A stretch of DNA of 52,272 bases from an uncultured Faecalibacterium sp. (GCA_934526125.1 CAKSZU010000001.1:1-52272); one strand, 5' to 3'. Positions 25,566 through 34,367 are shown, counted from the first letter of the stretch. Program-made: numbers and translations. The notes: generated by a model not told the origin, from the letters alone.

Positions 25566-25988
25566 ATGTACGGACTGCCGGAGCGGCTCCGGCCGCTTTC
25601 CGCGGCCGAAGAGCAGGTGCTTCTGGCCCTCTGGGACTGCCCCGCTCCCGCCACCCGCCGGGACATCAGCGACCGGCTGGCCGACCGGGGCTGGGCACCG
25701 GCCACCGTTCTCAATTTTCTCTACCGGCTGGAGAGCAAGGGCTGGGTGCGCGGCGGCAAGGCCGGGAGCCAGAACACCTATACCCCCGCCGTCACCCGCC
25801 GGGCCTACTGCGTGGCGGCCATGCGCCAGCGGCTGGACACCCTGTTCGGCGGCGACCTGACTGAGGCCGTTCGGGCCCTTGTCAGCGAGAGCGGCGCATC
25901 CCAGAGCCAGCTGGAACAGGTGATCCGGATGCTGGAAGAAAAGCATCAGGAAGCCGAAGAATATGACCTGTATGACCCCTATGGCTGA
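25566..25988 (+). CDS. BlaI/MecI/CopY-family repressor
   Basis: The 140-residue protein has the family's winged HTH: LSAAEEQVLLALWDCPAPATRRDISDRLADRGWAPATVLNFLYRLESKGWV (about residues 10-60), where ATVLNFLYRLESKG is the recognition region. The C-terminal half is a dimerising helical region (about 85-130). Start 25566 (ATG) is preferred over TTG 25560, with GAAGGGAG upstream. Homologues repress beta-lactamase or copper genes and are often paired with a BlaR1-type sensor peptidase; none is visible here. Two matching operator-like sites flank its promoter, so it is probably autoregulated. The downstream gene rlmD starts 28 bp later and may be co-regulated. Confidence 0.85.
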   Translation: MYGLPERLRPLSAAEEQVLLALWDCPAPATRRDISDRLADRGWAPATVLNFLYRLESKGWVRGGKAGSQNTYTPAVTRRAYCVAAMRQRLDTLFGGDLTEAVRALVSESGASQSQLEQVIRMLEEKHQEAEEYDLYDPYG

Positions 25989-26016
25989 GAAATATCGGAA
26001 AGAGGAAGGATCTCGT

Positions 26017-27177
26017 ATGGATTGCAGACTGAAATCGAAACAATGCGGCGGCTGCCCGCTGCTGGGGCAGGATTATGCCGCGCAGCTCCGGCAGAAGGAG
26101 GACGCCGTCCGAAAGCTTCTGGGCCGGTACGGCCCCGTGGCCCCCATCCGGGGCATGAAGACCCCGTATCATTACCGCAACAAGGTGATCTCCACCTTTG
26201 CACCGGCCCCCGGCGGAAAACTGACCTCCGGCATCTATGCGGCGGGCACCCACAAGGTCCTGCCGGTGGAGAGCTGCCTGCTGCAGGACGAAGTGCTGGA
26301 CACCGTGATGCAGGCGGTCCGTGCGGCGGCAAATACCTGCCGCTGCCAGCCTTATAACGAGGACAAGGACACCGGCCTGCTGCGCCACTGTCTGCTGCGC
26401 CGGGGCGTTGCCACCGGGCAGGTCATGGTGGTGCTGGTCACTGCCCGTCCCATCCTGCCCGGTGCAAAGAATTTTGTCCGCAGCCTGCTGGCCGAAGCGG
26501 AAAAGCGCGGCGTCCCCGTCACCACCGTGGTGCAGAACTACAACCCCCGCCGCACCAGCGTCGTGCTGGGCGAGGAAGAGAAAGTCCTCTACGGCAAGGG
26601 GTTCATTCTGGACATTCTCTGCGGCAAGACCTACGCCCTGAGCCCCCGGAGCTTTTACCAGATCAACCACGATCAGACCGAAGTACTCTACGGCCTTGTG
26701 GTGGATGCCGCTCATCTCACCGGAAACGAAGTGGTGCTGGACGCCTACTGCGGCATCGGCACCATCGGCCTGACCGCCAGCGGCCGGGCCGGACAGCTGA
26801 TCGGCGTGGAGCTGAACCGGGATGCCGTCCGGGACGCCATCGGCAACGCAAAGCACAACGGCGTGAAGAATGCCCGCTTCTATGCCGCCGACGCCACCCG
26901 CTGGATCACCGAAGCGGCCGCCGCCGGGCAGAAAGCCGACGTCATCTTCATGGATCCGCCCCGGGAAGGCTCCACCCCGGCTTTCCTCGACAGCGTGGCC
27001 CGGATGGCCCCCCGCCGGGTGGTCTACGTCAGCTGCAACCCCGAGACGCTTGCCCGGGATCTGGCCCACCTGACCCGCAAGGGCTACCGGGTGGAACAGA
27101 GTACCCCCGTGGACCTCTTCCCCCAGACCGCCCACTGCGAAGTGGTCTGCTCGCTGATCCGGTGTGATTTCACTTGA
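26017..27177 (+). CDS. rlmD: 23S rRNA (uracil-C5)-methyltransferase, RlmD/RlmCD type
   Basis: The 386-residue enzyme methylates a uracil C5 in 23S rRNA using S-adenosylmethionine. An N-terminal iron-sulfur site shows as Cys3, Cys9, Cys12 (CRLKSKQCGGC), with a fourth Cys in VESCLLQ. The methyltransferase domain contains DAYCGIGTIGL (SAM loop), FMDPPREG and VYVSCNPETLARDL, where Cys is the nucleophile. It lacks the N-terminal TRAM domain of E. coli RlmD. In Gram-positives one such enzyme can modify two sites (RlmCD), so the exact target is uncertain. Start 26017 follows AGAGGAAGGA; longer in-frame starts overlap the upstream gene. Confidence 0.88.
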   Translation: MDCRLKSKQCGGCPLLGQDYAAQLRQKEDAVRKLLGRYGPVAPIRGMKTPYHYRNKVISTFAPAPGGKLTSGIYAAGTHKVLPVESCLLQDEVLDTVMQAVRAAANTCRCQPYNEDKDTGLLRHCLLRRGVATGQVMVVLVTARPILPGAKNFVRSLLAEAEKRGVPVTTVVQNYNPRRTSVVLGEEEKVLYGKGFILDILCGKTYALSPRSFYQINHDQTEVLYGLVVDAAHLTGNEVVLDAYCGIGTIGLTASGRAGQLIGVELNRDAVRDAIGNAKHNGVKNARFYAADATRWITEAAAAGQKADVIFMDPPREGSTPAFLDSVARMAPRRVVYVSCNPETLARDLAHLTRKGYRVEQSTPVDLFPQTAHCEVVCSLIRCDFT

Positions 27178-27356
27178 CCTATGGGCCAATCGGCGGTAAA
27201 ATCAAATGGATACTTCTGCTGCGGAGCCGGAGACTCCGGGCGGAAGCGGCCTGCGGGATGCGGCAAATTTCCCGCAGGGGATCACAAACTTCCGGTGCTG
27301 CGCAAAACGCGGTGCCGGGAATGCGGAATGCTCAAGCAAAAGGGGTATGAGAAATA

Positions 27357-28424
27357 ATGTTCAAAAAGCTCAAAGTAACCGCCGCGGCACTGGCTGTCTC
27401 AGCCGTGCTGCTGGCACCGGCCGCCAGCGCAGCGCAGGCACCGGCCCAGCCGGAAGAAAACTGCCTGCAGCAGGTGCTGGGATTTTTCGGGATCGACATC
27501 TCTGACACGGCGTCCGGCACTTCGTCCGGGGACTCCAGCCTTCTGCCCATCCTGCCGGCTGCCCAGCCTGCAAAGAACGGCTTTGTGGTGGAGAATGGTC
27601 ATCTGTATCATTATACCAATGACCAGATGGATCTCTATCAGCCCGGTTTCGTCCAGATCGAGGACGGCGTTTATCATGTGTCTGCCGAGGGCGGCGCCAT
27701 CGACACCTACCCTGCCGGCCTTGTCACCGTGGAGGGCGTTCTCTGCCATGTGTCCGTGACCAGCAGCCACTTCGACACCTACCCCGCCGGGTTCGTGACC
27801 ATTGACGGCAAGCTGTACCATGTCTCGCAGGACGGCTACGCCATCGACCGCTACTCTGTCGGCACCCATGAGATCGATGGCGGCATGTACTATGCGCAGG
27901 CCGACGGCTCTTTCCTGACCAACGGCGCTGTCGGTCATCTGACCTTCGGGGCTGACGGCCGCTACACCTCGGGCAATGCCACGCTGGACAACTATGTGGA
28001 TCAGGCCCTTGCCGCCTGCACCAACTCCGGCATGACCTCCGAGCAGAAGCTGCGGGCCGCCTACCTCTACGTCCGGGATCACGGTGCCTATCTGGCACGG
28101 CCCCATCAGGCCCGCGGCACCACCGCATGGGCCGAGGAGAGCGCCCTGTTCATGTTCGAACACAAGAAGGGCAACTGCTACTGCTTCGCCGGTCAGTTCC
28201 TCTACATGGCCCGCCGTCTGGGCTATGATGCCTATGTGGTCTCCGGCGGTGTGGGCCGCAAGGACTCGGACCACGCATGGGTCATGATCCACGAAAACGG
28301 CAAGCCCTACATCTACGATGTCGAGCTGGAGTGGGGCTACCGCGCCGGACGCTACGGCCACGCCAATTACAATATGTATAAGATGCCCGTGAACAACACC
28401 GTGTTCAGCTACCAGTTTCCCTGA
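27357..28424 (+). CDS. Secreted transglutaminase-like protein with wall-binding-like repeats
   Basis: The 355-residue protein has a signal peptide (VTAAALAVSAVLLAPAASAAQA, cleaved near residue 25). Residues about 80-185 hold four degenerate repeats of about 22 residues (pattern DGxxYHVsxxGxxxDxYPAG), similar to cell-wall-binding repeats. A transglutaminase-like (cysteine protease fold) domain follows. Its likely triad is Cys in KKGNCYCFAGQF (about residue 267), His in SDHAWVMI and Asp in YIYDVELEW. Such proteins may cleave or crosslink peptides at the surface. It starts a plus-strand run of envelope genes. The 179-bp gap before it has no recognisable gene or strong terminator. Confidence 0.82.
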   Translation: MFKKLKVTAAALAVSAVLLAPAASAAQAPAQPEENCLQQVLGFFGIDISDTASGTSSGDSSLLPILPAAQPAKNGFVVENGHLYHYTNDQMDLYQPGFVQIEDGVYHVSAEGGAIDTYPAGLVTVEGVLCHVSVTSSHFDTYPAGFVTIDGKLYHVSQDGYAIDRYSVGTHEIDGGMYYAQADGSFLTNGAVGHLTFGADGRYTSGNATLDNYVDQALAACTNSGMTSEQKLRAAYLYVRDHGAYLARPHQARGTTAWAEESALFMFEHKKGNCYCFAGQFLYMARRLGYDAYVVSGGVGRKDSDHAWVMIHENGKPYIYDVELEWGYRAGRYGHANYNMYKMPVNNTVFSYQFP

Positions 28425-28442
28425 TCGCCGAGGTAGCTGCAG

Positions 28443-29861
28443 ATGGTTTTCAGTTCCGTGATCTTCCTGTGCCTGTTCCTGCCCATCGTGCTGGGGGTGT
28501 ATTACCTCTGCCCGGGGCGGAACGGCAAAAATCTCTGGCTCATCGCCGTCAGCCTGCTGTTCTATGCGTTCAGCGGGCTGTGGTATGTTTTGCTGCTTCT
28601 CTTTTCGGTGTTCTGCAACTATCTGGCCGGACTCTTCGTCTCCGGCCGGAAAGGTGTCCTGACCGCGGCCGTCGCCGTCAACCTGGGCATCCTCGGGGTC
28701 TTCAAATATCTGGGCTTTCTGGTGCAGACGCTGGATCACCTGCCGGGGGTCACCCTTCCGGTGCCCTCCATCGCACTGCCGGTGGGCATCTCCTTCTTCA
28801 CTTTTCAGGGCCTGAGCTATGTCATCGATGTCTACCGCGACCCGAAGCTGAAGAGTACCCGTTTCCGGGATGTCCTGCTCTACATCTCCCTGTTCCCCCA
28901 GCTGGTGGCGGGCCCCATCGTCCGCTACGAGGATGTGGCCGGGGAGATCCATACCCGCCGTCAGACGCTGGAACAGCTGGCCCGGGGCCTGCGCCGCTTC
29001 ATCGTCGGCCTGAGCAAGAAGCTGCTCATCGCCGATGTCTGCGGCAGCGCCGTGGCCCTGATCTACAGCGCCGACCGCTCCGTGCTGGACAGCCGTCTGG
29101 CCTGGCTGGGGGCTGTGTGCTACCTGCTGCAGATCTACTTTGATTTCAGCGGATACAGCGACATGGCCATCGGTCTGGGCCTCTGCTTCGGCTTCCACTT
29201 TAAGGAAAACTTCAATTATCCGTACATTTCGGCCAGCATCAAGGAATTCTGGCGCCGGTGGCACATTTCGCTGTCCACCTGGTTCCGGGAGTACCTGTAC
29301 ATCCCGCTGGGCGGCAACCGGAAGGGCACCCTGCGGACCTACCTGAACAAGGTCATCGTCTTTTTCTGCACCGGCCTGTGGCACGGTGCCAACTGGACCT
29401 TCATCGTCTGGGGCATGTGGCACGGGTTCTTCATCGTCGCCGAGGACGCTGCGGCCCGTCTCTTCCATCCCGGCCGCCACGCCTCCGGCAAGGCCGGAAA
29501 GCTGCTGAAGCATCTGTATACCCTGTTGGTGGTCCTCATCGGGTTCGTGATCTTCCGGGCCGACAATATGGGACAGGCTCTTGCCATGGTGGGGGCCATG
29601 TTCTCGGGCATCGGCACCTCGGCCCAGACCGGCCTGCTGCTGGCCCAGTGCCTGACCCCGCTGACCGCAGCCGCCCTGGTGCTTGGCATCGCAGGCAGCA
29701 CACCGCTGGTGCCTGCTCTCCGGGCCAGAGCTGCCCGCCAGCCGGGCACGGAGACCTGCGCCCAGGTGCTGAGCTATCTCGGAGTGCTGGTACTCCTCGT
29801 GGTGGACCTGCTGCACCTGTCGGCGGCGTCCTATGTGCCGTTCATCTATTTCCAGTTCTGA
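28443..29861 (+). CDS. MBOAT-family O-acyltransferase (AlgI/DltB-like)
   Basis: The 472-residue membrane protein has about ten hydrophobic segments. MBOAT family signatures are SISFFTFQGLSYVIDVYR-like (GISFFTFQGLSYVIDVYR), the FWRRWHISLSTWFREYLYIPLGGNRKG block and the invariant His in LWHGANWTFIVWGMWHG (about residue 315). AlgI-type members transfer acetyl groups across the membrane to secreted glycans or wall polymers. The next gene encodes a DHHW/AlgX-like partner, which is the usual arrangement for extracellular O-acetylation. The start is 18 bp after the preceding gene. Confidence 0.93.
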   Translation: MVFSSVIFLCLFLPIVLGVYYLCPGRNGKNLWLIAVSLLFYAFSGLWYVLLLLFSVFCNYLAGLFVSGRKGVLTAAVAVNLGILGVFKYLGFLVQTLDHLPGVTLPVPSIALPVGISFFTFQGLSYVIDVYRDPKLKSTRFRDVLLYISLFPQLVAGPIVRYEDVAGEIHTRRQTLEQLARGLRRFIVGLSKKLLIADVCGSAVALIYSADRSVLDSRLAWLGAVCYLLQIYFDFSGYSDMAIGLGLCFGFHFKENFNYPYISASIKEFWRRWHISLSTWFREYLYIPLGGNRKGTLRTYLNKVIVFFCTGLWHGANWTFIVWGMWHGFFIVAEDAAARLFHPGRHASGKAGKLLKHLYTLLVVLIGFVIFRADNMGQALAMVGAMFSGIGTSAQTGLLLAQCLTPLTAAALVLGIAGSTPLVPALRARAARQPGTETCAQVLSYLGVLVLLVVDLLHLSAASYVPFIYFQF

Positions 29862-29871
29862 GGGGACAAGA

Positions 29872-31227
29872 ATGCAAAGGAAAAAAATCGGATACGCCCT
29901 GTTTGTGGGGGCGGCTGCGGGCATTTGCATCCTGCCCGCCCTGGCTGCGCTGTGGCAGAACGAGCCCGCTGTGGGCAACGAGCAGCTGGCCGACCTGCCG
30001 GAACTCCGGCAGGAGGACGGCAGTTTCAACGCGGAGCTGCTGAATGATTTCTCGGATTACTTCGCCGACCATTTCGGCTTCCGCCATGAGATGATCACCC
30101 TGAATGACCAGCTCACCGGAACGGCACTCCGGACGCTGGACAGCAGCAGTGTGCTGCTGGGCCGGGAGGGGTGGCTGTTCTACAAGAGTACGCTGGAAAG
30201 CTACACCGGTGCCAACCGCTTCACCGCGCGGCAGAGCTTCGCCGCCGCCCGGGTGCTGCGGCTGATGCAGGAATACTGCGAAGAAAACGGCATCGAATTC
30301 TGTTTCACCATCGCCCCCAACAAGAACTCGCTCTACGGCGGCCGGATGCCGGCTCTTTACCAGAAAGCCTCCCTCCGCAATGCCGACCTGCTGACACAGC
30401 AGCTGGCGGAGCAGGGGGTGCATTATGTGGACCTGTTCACGCCCCTTTCCGGGGAGGACCGGCAGCTCTATTACCGGCTGGACAGCCACTGGAACATGGA
30501 GGGTGCCCAGCTGGCGGCCAGCACCCTGCTGACCGAACTGCAGGGCTCCGCTCCGGATTTTGACGCCCTGAAAAACGGCGGTACCACGCTCCACACCGGC
30601 GACCTCTACGAGATGGTCTACCCCGCCGGGCAGGAGACGGAACCGGACGCAGACTATGATTTCGATTATGCCTACGACGAAAAGTTCCACTCTGCCGACG
30701 ACATCACCATCCACACCCGGAACGATGCGGCGGAGGGGAGCATCTACGTCTACCGGGACTCCTTCGGCATCAACCTGCACCCGTTCCTGGCGCAGAGCTA
30801 CGGCAGCGCCTGTTTCTCCCGGAACATGCCCTACCGCCTGACGGCCGTCATGGCGGAGCAGCCGGATGTCCTGCTGGTGGAGCTGGTGGAGCGCAACCTG
30901 AACTGGCTGCTGGAGCGTGCGCCGGAACTGCCTGCCCCGGAGCGCTCTGCCGTCACGGCGGAGGACACCGGTACGGTGGTGGACGCTGCCCGGACGGACG
31001 GCGGCATGGAGGGATATTTCCTCCTGAACGGAGATCTGGAAGATACCGTCCCGGATGACGACTCCCCCCTTTACGTCCTGACCGAAACCACCGCTTATGA
31101 AGCTTCGCCCTGCGGCACGGGAGAGCAGCCCTTCACGGCCTACCTTCCCGACACGCTGCGGGGACAGAAGCTCTGCATCGCTTACCGGTCCGGCGGAGAA
31201 TGGGTCTCCTGTGCCCTGACGGACTGA
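29872..31227 (+). CDS. DHHW/AlgX-like extracytoplasmic O-acetylation protein
   Basis: The 451-residue protein has one N-terminal membrane anchor (IGYALFVGAAAGICILPALAALW, about residues 5-27). The rest faces outwards with an SGNH-like acyltransferase/esterase fold of the AlgJ/AlgX/DHHW group. Key segments are FADHFGFRHEMITLNDQL, VLLGREGWLFYKSTLESYTG, the DSHWNMEGAQLAA motif (Asp-His pair, about residue 205) and YRDSFGINLHPFLAQSY with the candidate nucleophile Ser (about residue 298). With the MBOAT protein it should move acetyl groups to an extracellular glycan. Start 29872 follows GAGGGGAC; a longer frame overlaps the MBOAT gene. Confidence 0.87.
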   Translation: MQRKKIGYALFVGAAAGICILPALAALWQNEPAVGNEQLADLPELRQEDGSFNAELLNDFSDYFADHFGFRHEMITLNDQLTGTALRTLDSSSVLLGREGWLFYKSTLESYTGANRFTARQSFAAARVLRLMQEYCEENGIEFCFTIAPNKNSLYGGRMPALYQKASLRNADLLTQQLAEQGVHYVDLFTPLSGEDRQLYYRLDSHWNMEGAQLAASTLLTELQGSAPDFDALKNGGTTLHTGDLYEMVYPAGQETEPDADYDFDYAYDEKFHSADDITIHTRNDAAEGSIYVYRDSFGINLHPFLAQSYGSACFSRNMPYRLTAVMAEQPDVLLVELVERNLNWLLERAPELPAPERSAVTAEDTGTVVDAARTDGGMEGYFLLNGDLEDTVPDDDSPLYVLTETTAYEASPCGTGEQPFTAYLPDTLRGQKLCIAYRSGGEWVSCALTD

Positions 31228-31257
31228 ACCCAAAGAAAGAAAGAAGGAAGTATAACT

Positions 31258-31848
31258 ATGAAAGCAAGTCATAAACTCATCGGCGTGATCCTCTGCGGCT
31301 CCCTGCTGCTGGCCACCGGCTGCGGGGCCAAGGCAGATTCCGCTTCCGGCTCGGTCTCCGAAGCCGCCAGCTCCTCTGCCGCTTCTTCGGAGGCGGTCAG
31401 CGAAGCCTCTTCTGCCGTGAGCGAGGCCGTCAGCGAGAGCGCTGCCGAGTCCAAGGCCGAGTCGAAGGCTGAGAGCAAGGCAGAATCCAAGACCGAAAGC
31501 AAAGCCGAGTCCAAGGCGGAGAGCAAGGCTGCTTCCAAGGCAGAGTCCAAGCCCGCACAGCAGGCTGCGCCCGCTGCTTCTTCCAAACCGGCTGAGTCCA
31601 AGCCCGCCGCCAGCGAGGCTGCCCCTGCACAGCAGGCCGCACCCGCCGAGACGGCCAGCCTTGAGACCGCGCTGAAGTATGTGGGCAAGGACGTTTCCAA
31701 GCTGTATGCCGCCATCGGACAGCCGAACAGCTCCGAGTACGCTTCCAGCTGCATCGGCAACGGGGAAGACGGTCTGCTGTACTACAACGGCTTCACGGTG
31801 ACCACCTACCGCGAAAACGGCAAGGAGACCGTGCAGGACGCCTATTGA
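31258..31848 (+). CDS. Lipoprotein with ESKA repeats
   Basis: The 196-residue protein has a lipoprotein signal (LIGVILCGSLLLATGCGAK, lipidated Cys about residue 22). A long low-complexity region follows (about 28-135): first Ser/Ala/Glu, then ten or so ESKA-type four-residue repeats, then Ala/Pro/Gln-rich sequence. This looks like a flexible stalk spanning the wall. The C-terminal 60 residues (ALKYVGKDVSKLYAAIGQP to KETVQDAY) form a small globular domain with a GEDGLLYYNGFTVTTYRENG strand pair. No catalytic residues are apparent. It lies 30 bp after the DHHW gene and is followed by a weak terminator. Confidence 0.8.
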   Translation: MKASHKLIGVILCGSLLLATGCGAKADSASGSVSEAASSSAASSEAVSEASSAVSEAVSESAAESKAESKAESKAESKTESKAESKAESKAASKAESKPAQQAAPAASSKPAESKPAASEAAPAQQAAPAETASLETALKYVGKDVSKLYAAIGQPNSSEYASSCIGNGEDGLLYYNGFTVTTYRENGKETVQDAY

Positions 31849-31856
31849 GCATAAAC

Positions 31857-31892
31857 CTCAGCCTCTGGCGCTCGACCGGAGGCTGAGCTTTT
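31857..31892 (+). terminator. Weak terminator inside the envelope cluster
   Basis: A 9-bp perfect stem (CTCAGCCTC with GAGGCTGAG), a 13-nt loop and CTTTTAC. The short T-run suggests partial readthrough into the next gene, which has no obvious promoter. Confidence 0.55.
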
Positions 31893-31902
31893 ACATGGGA
31901 TA

Positions 31903-33063
31903 ATGAGAATGAAACGCCAGAAAATCAAGCGCTATCAGTTCAGTGTGACCCGTAGCACCCGCCGCCGAAAGCCGGTCACACCCCTGCGGGCTGCCGGGGT
32001 GGTACTGCTCTGCCTGTGCGTCCTCGCCGGGACTGTCTTCGGGGTCCGCCGGGCGGTCCGGAACCATGCCGCAGGCTGGAAGGGCGAGGGCCTGCACCGC
32101 TACTTCATCTCGCCGGACACCGGCCTCCGGGTGCAGGGTCTGTACGAGATCAGCCACAAGCTGTACTATTTTGGGTCCGACGGCTTTCTCAAAACAGGCT
32201 GGGTCCGGCAGGACGGCTATGTGGGTCATGCGGACGAGGAAGGAAAGCTCGCGCAGGGTGAGGTCAAGGTGGATGGGAAGTATTATTACTTCCAGCCCGC
32301 CACCGGCCAGCTGTACACCGGCTGGATCACACTGGACGGCGCAGACTACTGCTTCGACGATACCGGCCACCCCCGCACCGGTCTGTACCAGGAGGACGGA
32401 AAATCCTGGCAGCTGGACTCCGACGGACGGGTCACCGACCGTCTCAACGGCTGGAAAACGGAAAACGGCGTACTCCGGTACTACGACTCTACCGGTGCCC
32501 TGGCCCAGGGCTGGACAAAGCTCGGCGACCAGGACTACTACTTTGTGGACGGCGTCAGCCAGGCCGGCTGGGTGGACACCGACGCAGGCCGGCGCTATCT
32601 GGACGGCAGCGGCAGCGTGGCGACCGGCTGGTGCGTCATCGATGGTCAGCCCTACGCCTTCACCGATGAGGGCGAGCTGAAGCAGGGCTGGGATCACTCC
32701 CATGGAAAAAGCTATTACTTCACGGATGGCATCAGCCAGTCCGGCGTGTTCCAGGAGGGCGGCACCCGCTGCGACCTGAACGGCAGCGGCAGTGTGCAGC
32801 CCACTGCGGAGGCCGCACCGGAGGAGGACCTCTCCCAGGATGCCGAGGGCGAACCGCCCACCGAGGACCTGCTGGAACAGCAGCCCGCCGCGCAGCCTTC
32901 CGAGCCTTCCGGGACAACCCAGACAGAGACGCCGTCTGCCGGAGAGACTGCCCCTGCCGCACAGCCGGAGACCCCGGCTGCCGAACCGGAACCCGCTGCA
33001 CCGGCAGAAACGGAGCCTGCAGCTCCGGCCGACACCCCGGAGGAAGGAGGGGACGCCGCATGA
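31903..33063 (+). CDS. Cell-wall-binding-repeat protein with Pro/Ala/Glu-rich tail
   Basis: The 386-residue protein has one N-terminal membrane anchor (AAGVVLLCLCVLAGTVFGVRRAV, about residues 28-50) after a basic cytoplasmic start. Residues about 60-290 are tandem choline/glucan-binding-type repeats of about 20 residues (pattern GWxxxDGxxYYFdxxGxxxTG; for example GKYYYFQPATGQLYTGWITLDG). They probably bind a wall polymer or glycan. The C-terminal 90 residues are rich in Pro, Ala and Glu with no fold visible. The start may be ATG 31903 or 31909; neither has a strong ribosome site. The gene overlaps the next by 4 bp (ATGA), so the two are translationally coupled. Confidence 0.85.
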   Translation: MRMKRQKIKRYQFSVTRSTRRRKPVTPLRAAGVVLLCLCVLAGTVFGVRRAVRNHAAGWKGEGLHRYFISPDTGLRVQGLYEISHKLYYFGSDGFLKTGWVRQDGYVGHADEEGKLAQGEVKVDGKYYYFQPATGQLYTGWITLDGADYCFDDTGHPRTGLYQEDGKSWQLDSDGRVTDRLNGWKTENGVLRYYDSTGALAQGWTKLGDQDYYFVDGVSQAGWVDTDAGRRYLDGSGSVATGWCVIDGQPYAFTDEGELKQGWDHSHGKSYYFTDGISQSGVFQEGGTRCDLNGSGSVQPTAEAAPEEDLSQDAEGEPPTEDLLEQQPAAQPSEPSGTTQTETPSAGETAPAAQPETPAAEPEPAAPAETEPAAPADTPEEGGDAA

Positions 33064-34244
33064 AAGTGACACGACGCGATTTTCTCTGCCTTTCGGCCAT
33101 GGCCTGCACCTGGCTTCTGACGGGCTGCCAGCCCGCCGCCGAGGAGCATGCTGTCAGCTGGCAGCCGCCGCAGACCAGCGACGGCCCCCGCACCGAGACC
33201 TCCCCGGTGCAGCAGGGGCTTCTGGATGACAGCGCCGTCCTGCGGGAGGGCATCCGGGTGCCGGACGCCTTCGAGCTTCCGCTGGAAGGCTCCACCGGTC
33301 TGGTGGGCTCTGCCGTACTCCCGTTCTACGAGCAGCCTTCCGATACCTCCGCCGTGCTGCGGCGGCTGGCAGCCGGGGATCTGTTCTACATCCGGCAGGA
33401 ATCCGGCTCCTACTGGCAGGTCTGCCTGCTGGACGGCACCGTGGGCTGGCTGGACAGCACTTTCTGCATGATCAACCTGCCGGACGTCCTGCCCTCCATC
33501 GTCTACGAAAACCCCAACGCCGTGGCGTCTGTCTTTGTGACCTGCGGCGAGAACATCGACGGCATCACCGGGCAGAAGCTCTACGACGGCCTGTTCTACA
33601 ACCAGCGTCTGGGCCGGGACGAATTCGTGATGCCCGTCAACTACCACATGGCCAAAAAGGTGGGTGCCGCCCAGAAGGCCGCCCTGCAGGCCGGGGACTG
33701 CCTGAAGATCATCGAGACCTTCCGCCCCTATGATGTCCAGATGCAGGTCAAGGATGCCGTCTACGCCAAGGCCCGGGCCGACAAGAACCTGATGGCCGCC
33801 CTGAACAAGGGGGCCTGGAACATCGGCTGGTTCATTGCCACTTCCCTCTCCAACCACCAGCGGGGCGTTGCCATGGACACCACCCTGCTGCGGGTCACCG
33901 ACCAGACCCAGCACCAGATGGGCGGCTGCCCCTTTGTGCAGGTCACGGGCGAGGAGTACACCATGCCCTCGGCCATGCACGAACTCAGCAGCGCCGCCGC
34001 CTGCTTCACCGCGCCGGTCAGCTCCGGCTCCGCCACCGCATGGAAGCGGGCCACCCCCGCCTCCACCATGACGGAAGGCGCTCTGCGGCTGCAGGGCTAC
34101 TGCACCGGTGCCGGGATGACCCCGCTGGCCTCCGAATGGTGGCACTTCAACGATCTGGATGCGCAGAATCAGGTGCGCACCACCTCCGGCAACGGCAAGT
34201 TCTGGCTGGACGGCTGCGTCAGCTGGAAACTGTTCGAGGAGTGA
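33060..34244 (+). CDS. SH3-linked M15 peptidase, VanX-like D-Ala-D-Ala dipeptidase
   Basis: The 394-residue protein has a lipoprotein or Tat-like signal (VTRRDFLCLSAMACTWLLTGCQP; lipobox Cys about residue 22). An SH3b-like wall-targeting domain follows (about 80-145, AVLPFYEQPSDTSAVLRRLAAGD to GTVGWLDS). The C-terminal catalytic domain (about 190-394) has M15D/VanX features: Arg in ETFRPYD, zinc ligands His and Asp in SNHQRGVAMD, catalytic Glu and zinc His in SEWWHFND. VanX enzymes cleave D-Ala-D-Ala, but no vanH or vanA ligase is nearby. The exported, SH3-linked form is more likely a general peptidoglycan carboxypeptidase or dipeptidase than a resistance factor. Confidence 0.87.
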   Translation: MKVTRRDFLCLSAMACTWLLTGCQPAAEEHAVSWQPPQTSDGPRTETSPVQQGLLDDSAVLREGIRVPDAFELPLEGSTGLVGSAVLPFYEQPSDTSAVLRRLAAGDLFYIRQESGSYWQVCLLDGTVGWLDSTFCMINLPDVLPSIVYENPNAVASVFVTCGENIDGITGQKLYDGLFYNQRLGRDEFVMPVNYHMAKKVGAAQKAALQAGDCLKIIETFRPYDVQMQVKDAVYAKARADKNLMAALNKGAWNIGWFIATSLSNHQRGVAMDTTLLRVTDQTQHQMGGCPFVQVTGEEYTMPSAMHELSSAAACFTAPVSSGSATAWKRATPASTMTEGALRLQGYCTGAGMTPLASEWWHFNDLDAQNQVRTTSGNGKFWLDGCVSWKLFEE

Positions 34245-34264
34245 TCCGCCCGATCTTTAATCTA

Positions 34265-34310
34265 TACGCAAAACAGCCGCCCTGAGCCGAAAGGCCCGGG
34301 GCGGCTGTTC
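34265..34310. repeat. 46-bp direct repeat, left copy, containing a terminator
   Basis: Identical over 46 bp to 37942-37987. It contains a GC-rich stem (AACAGCCGCCC with GGGCGGCTGTT), ends in GTTC and is followed by TTTCG. As a terminator it serves the M15 peptidase gene. The two copies bracket the AT-rich restriction-modification island. Confidence 0.95.
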
Positions 34311-34367
34311 TTTCGCAAGAATTTTCAGCTTTTGAATATTAGCTTGGGGTTCTCCCTCTCTGCATTC

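Noticed and set aside
27399..30029. A minus-strand open frame of about 870 codons across three envelope genes
   Set aside because: It spans gene boundaries of confirmed plus-strand genes and has no recognisable domain.
31441..31560. Tandem repeats in the ESKA lipoprotein gene considered as a CRISPR-like array
   Set aside because: The repeats are 12-bp in-frame codon repeats without unique spacers; they encode a Ser/Lys/Glu stalk.
33060..34244. Vancomycin-resistance gene
   Set aside because: The VanX-like motifs are in an exported SH3-linked protein and no vanH, vanA or regulator genes are nearby, so a resistance role is not supported.
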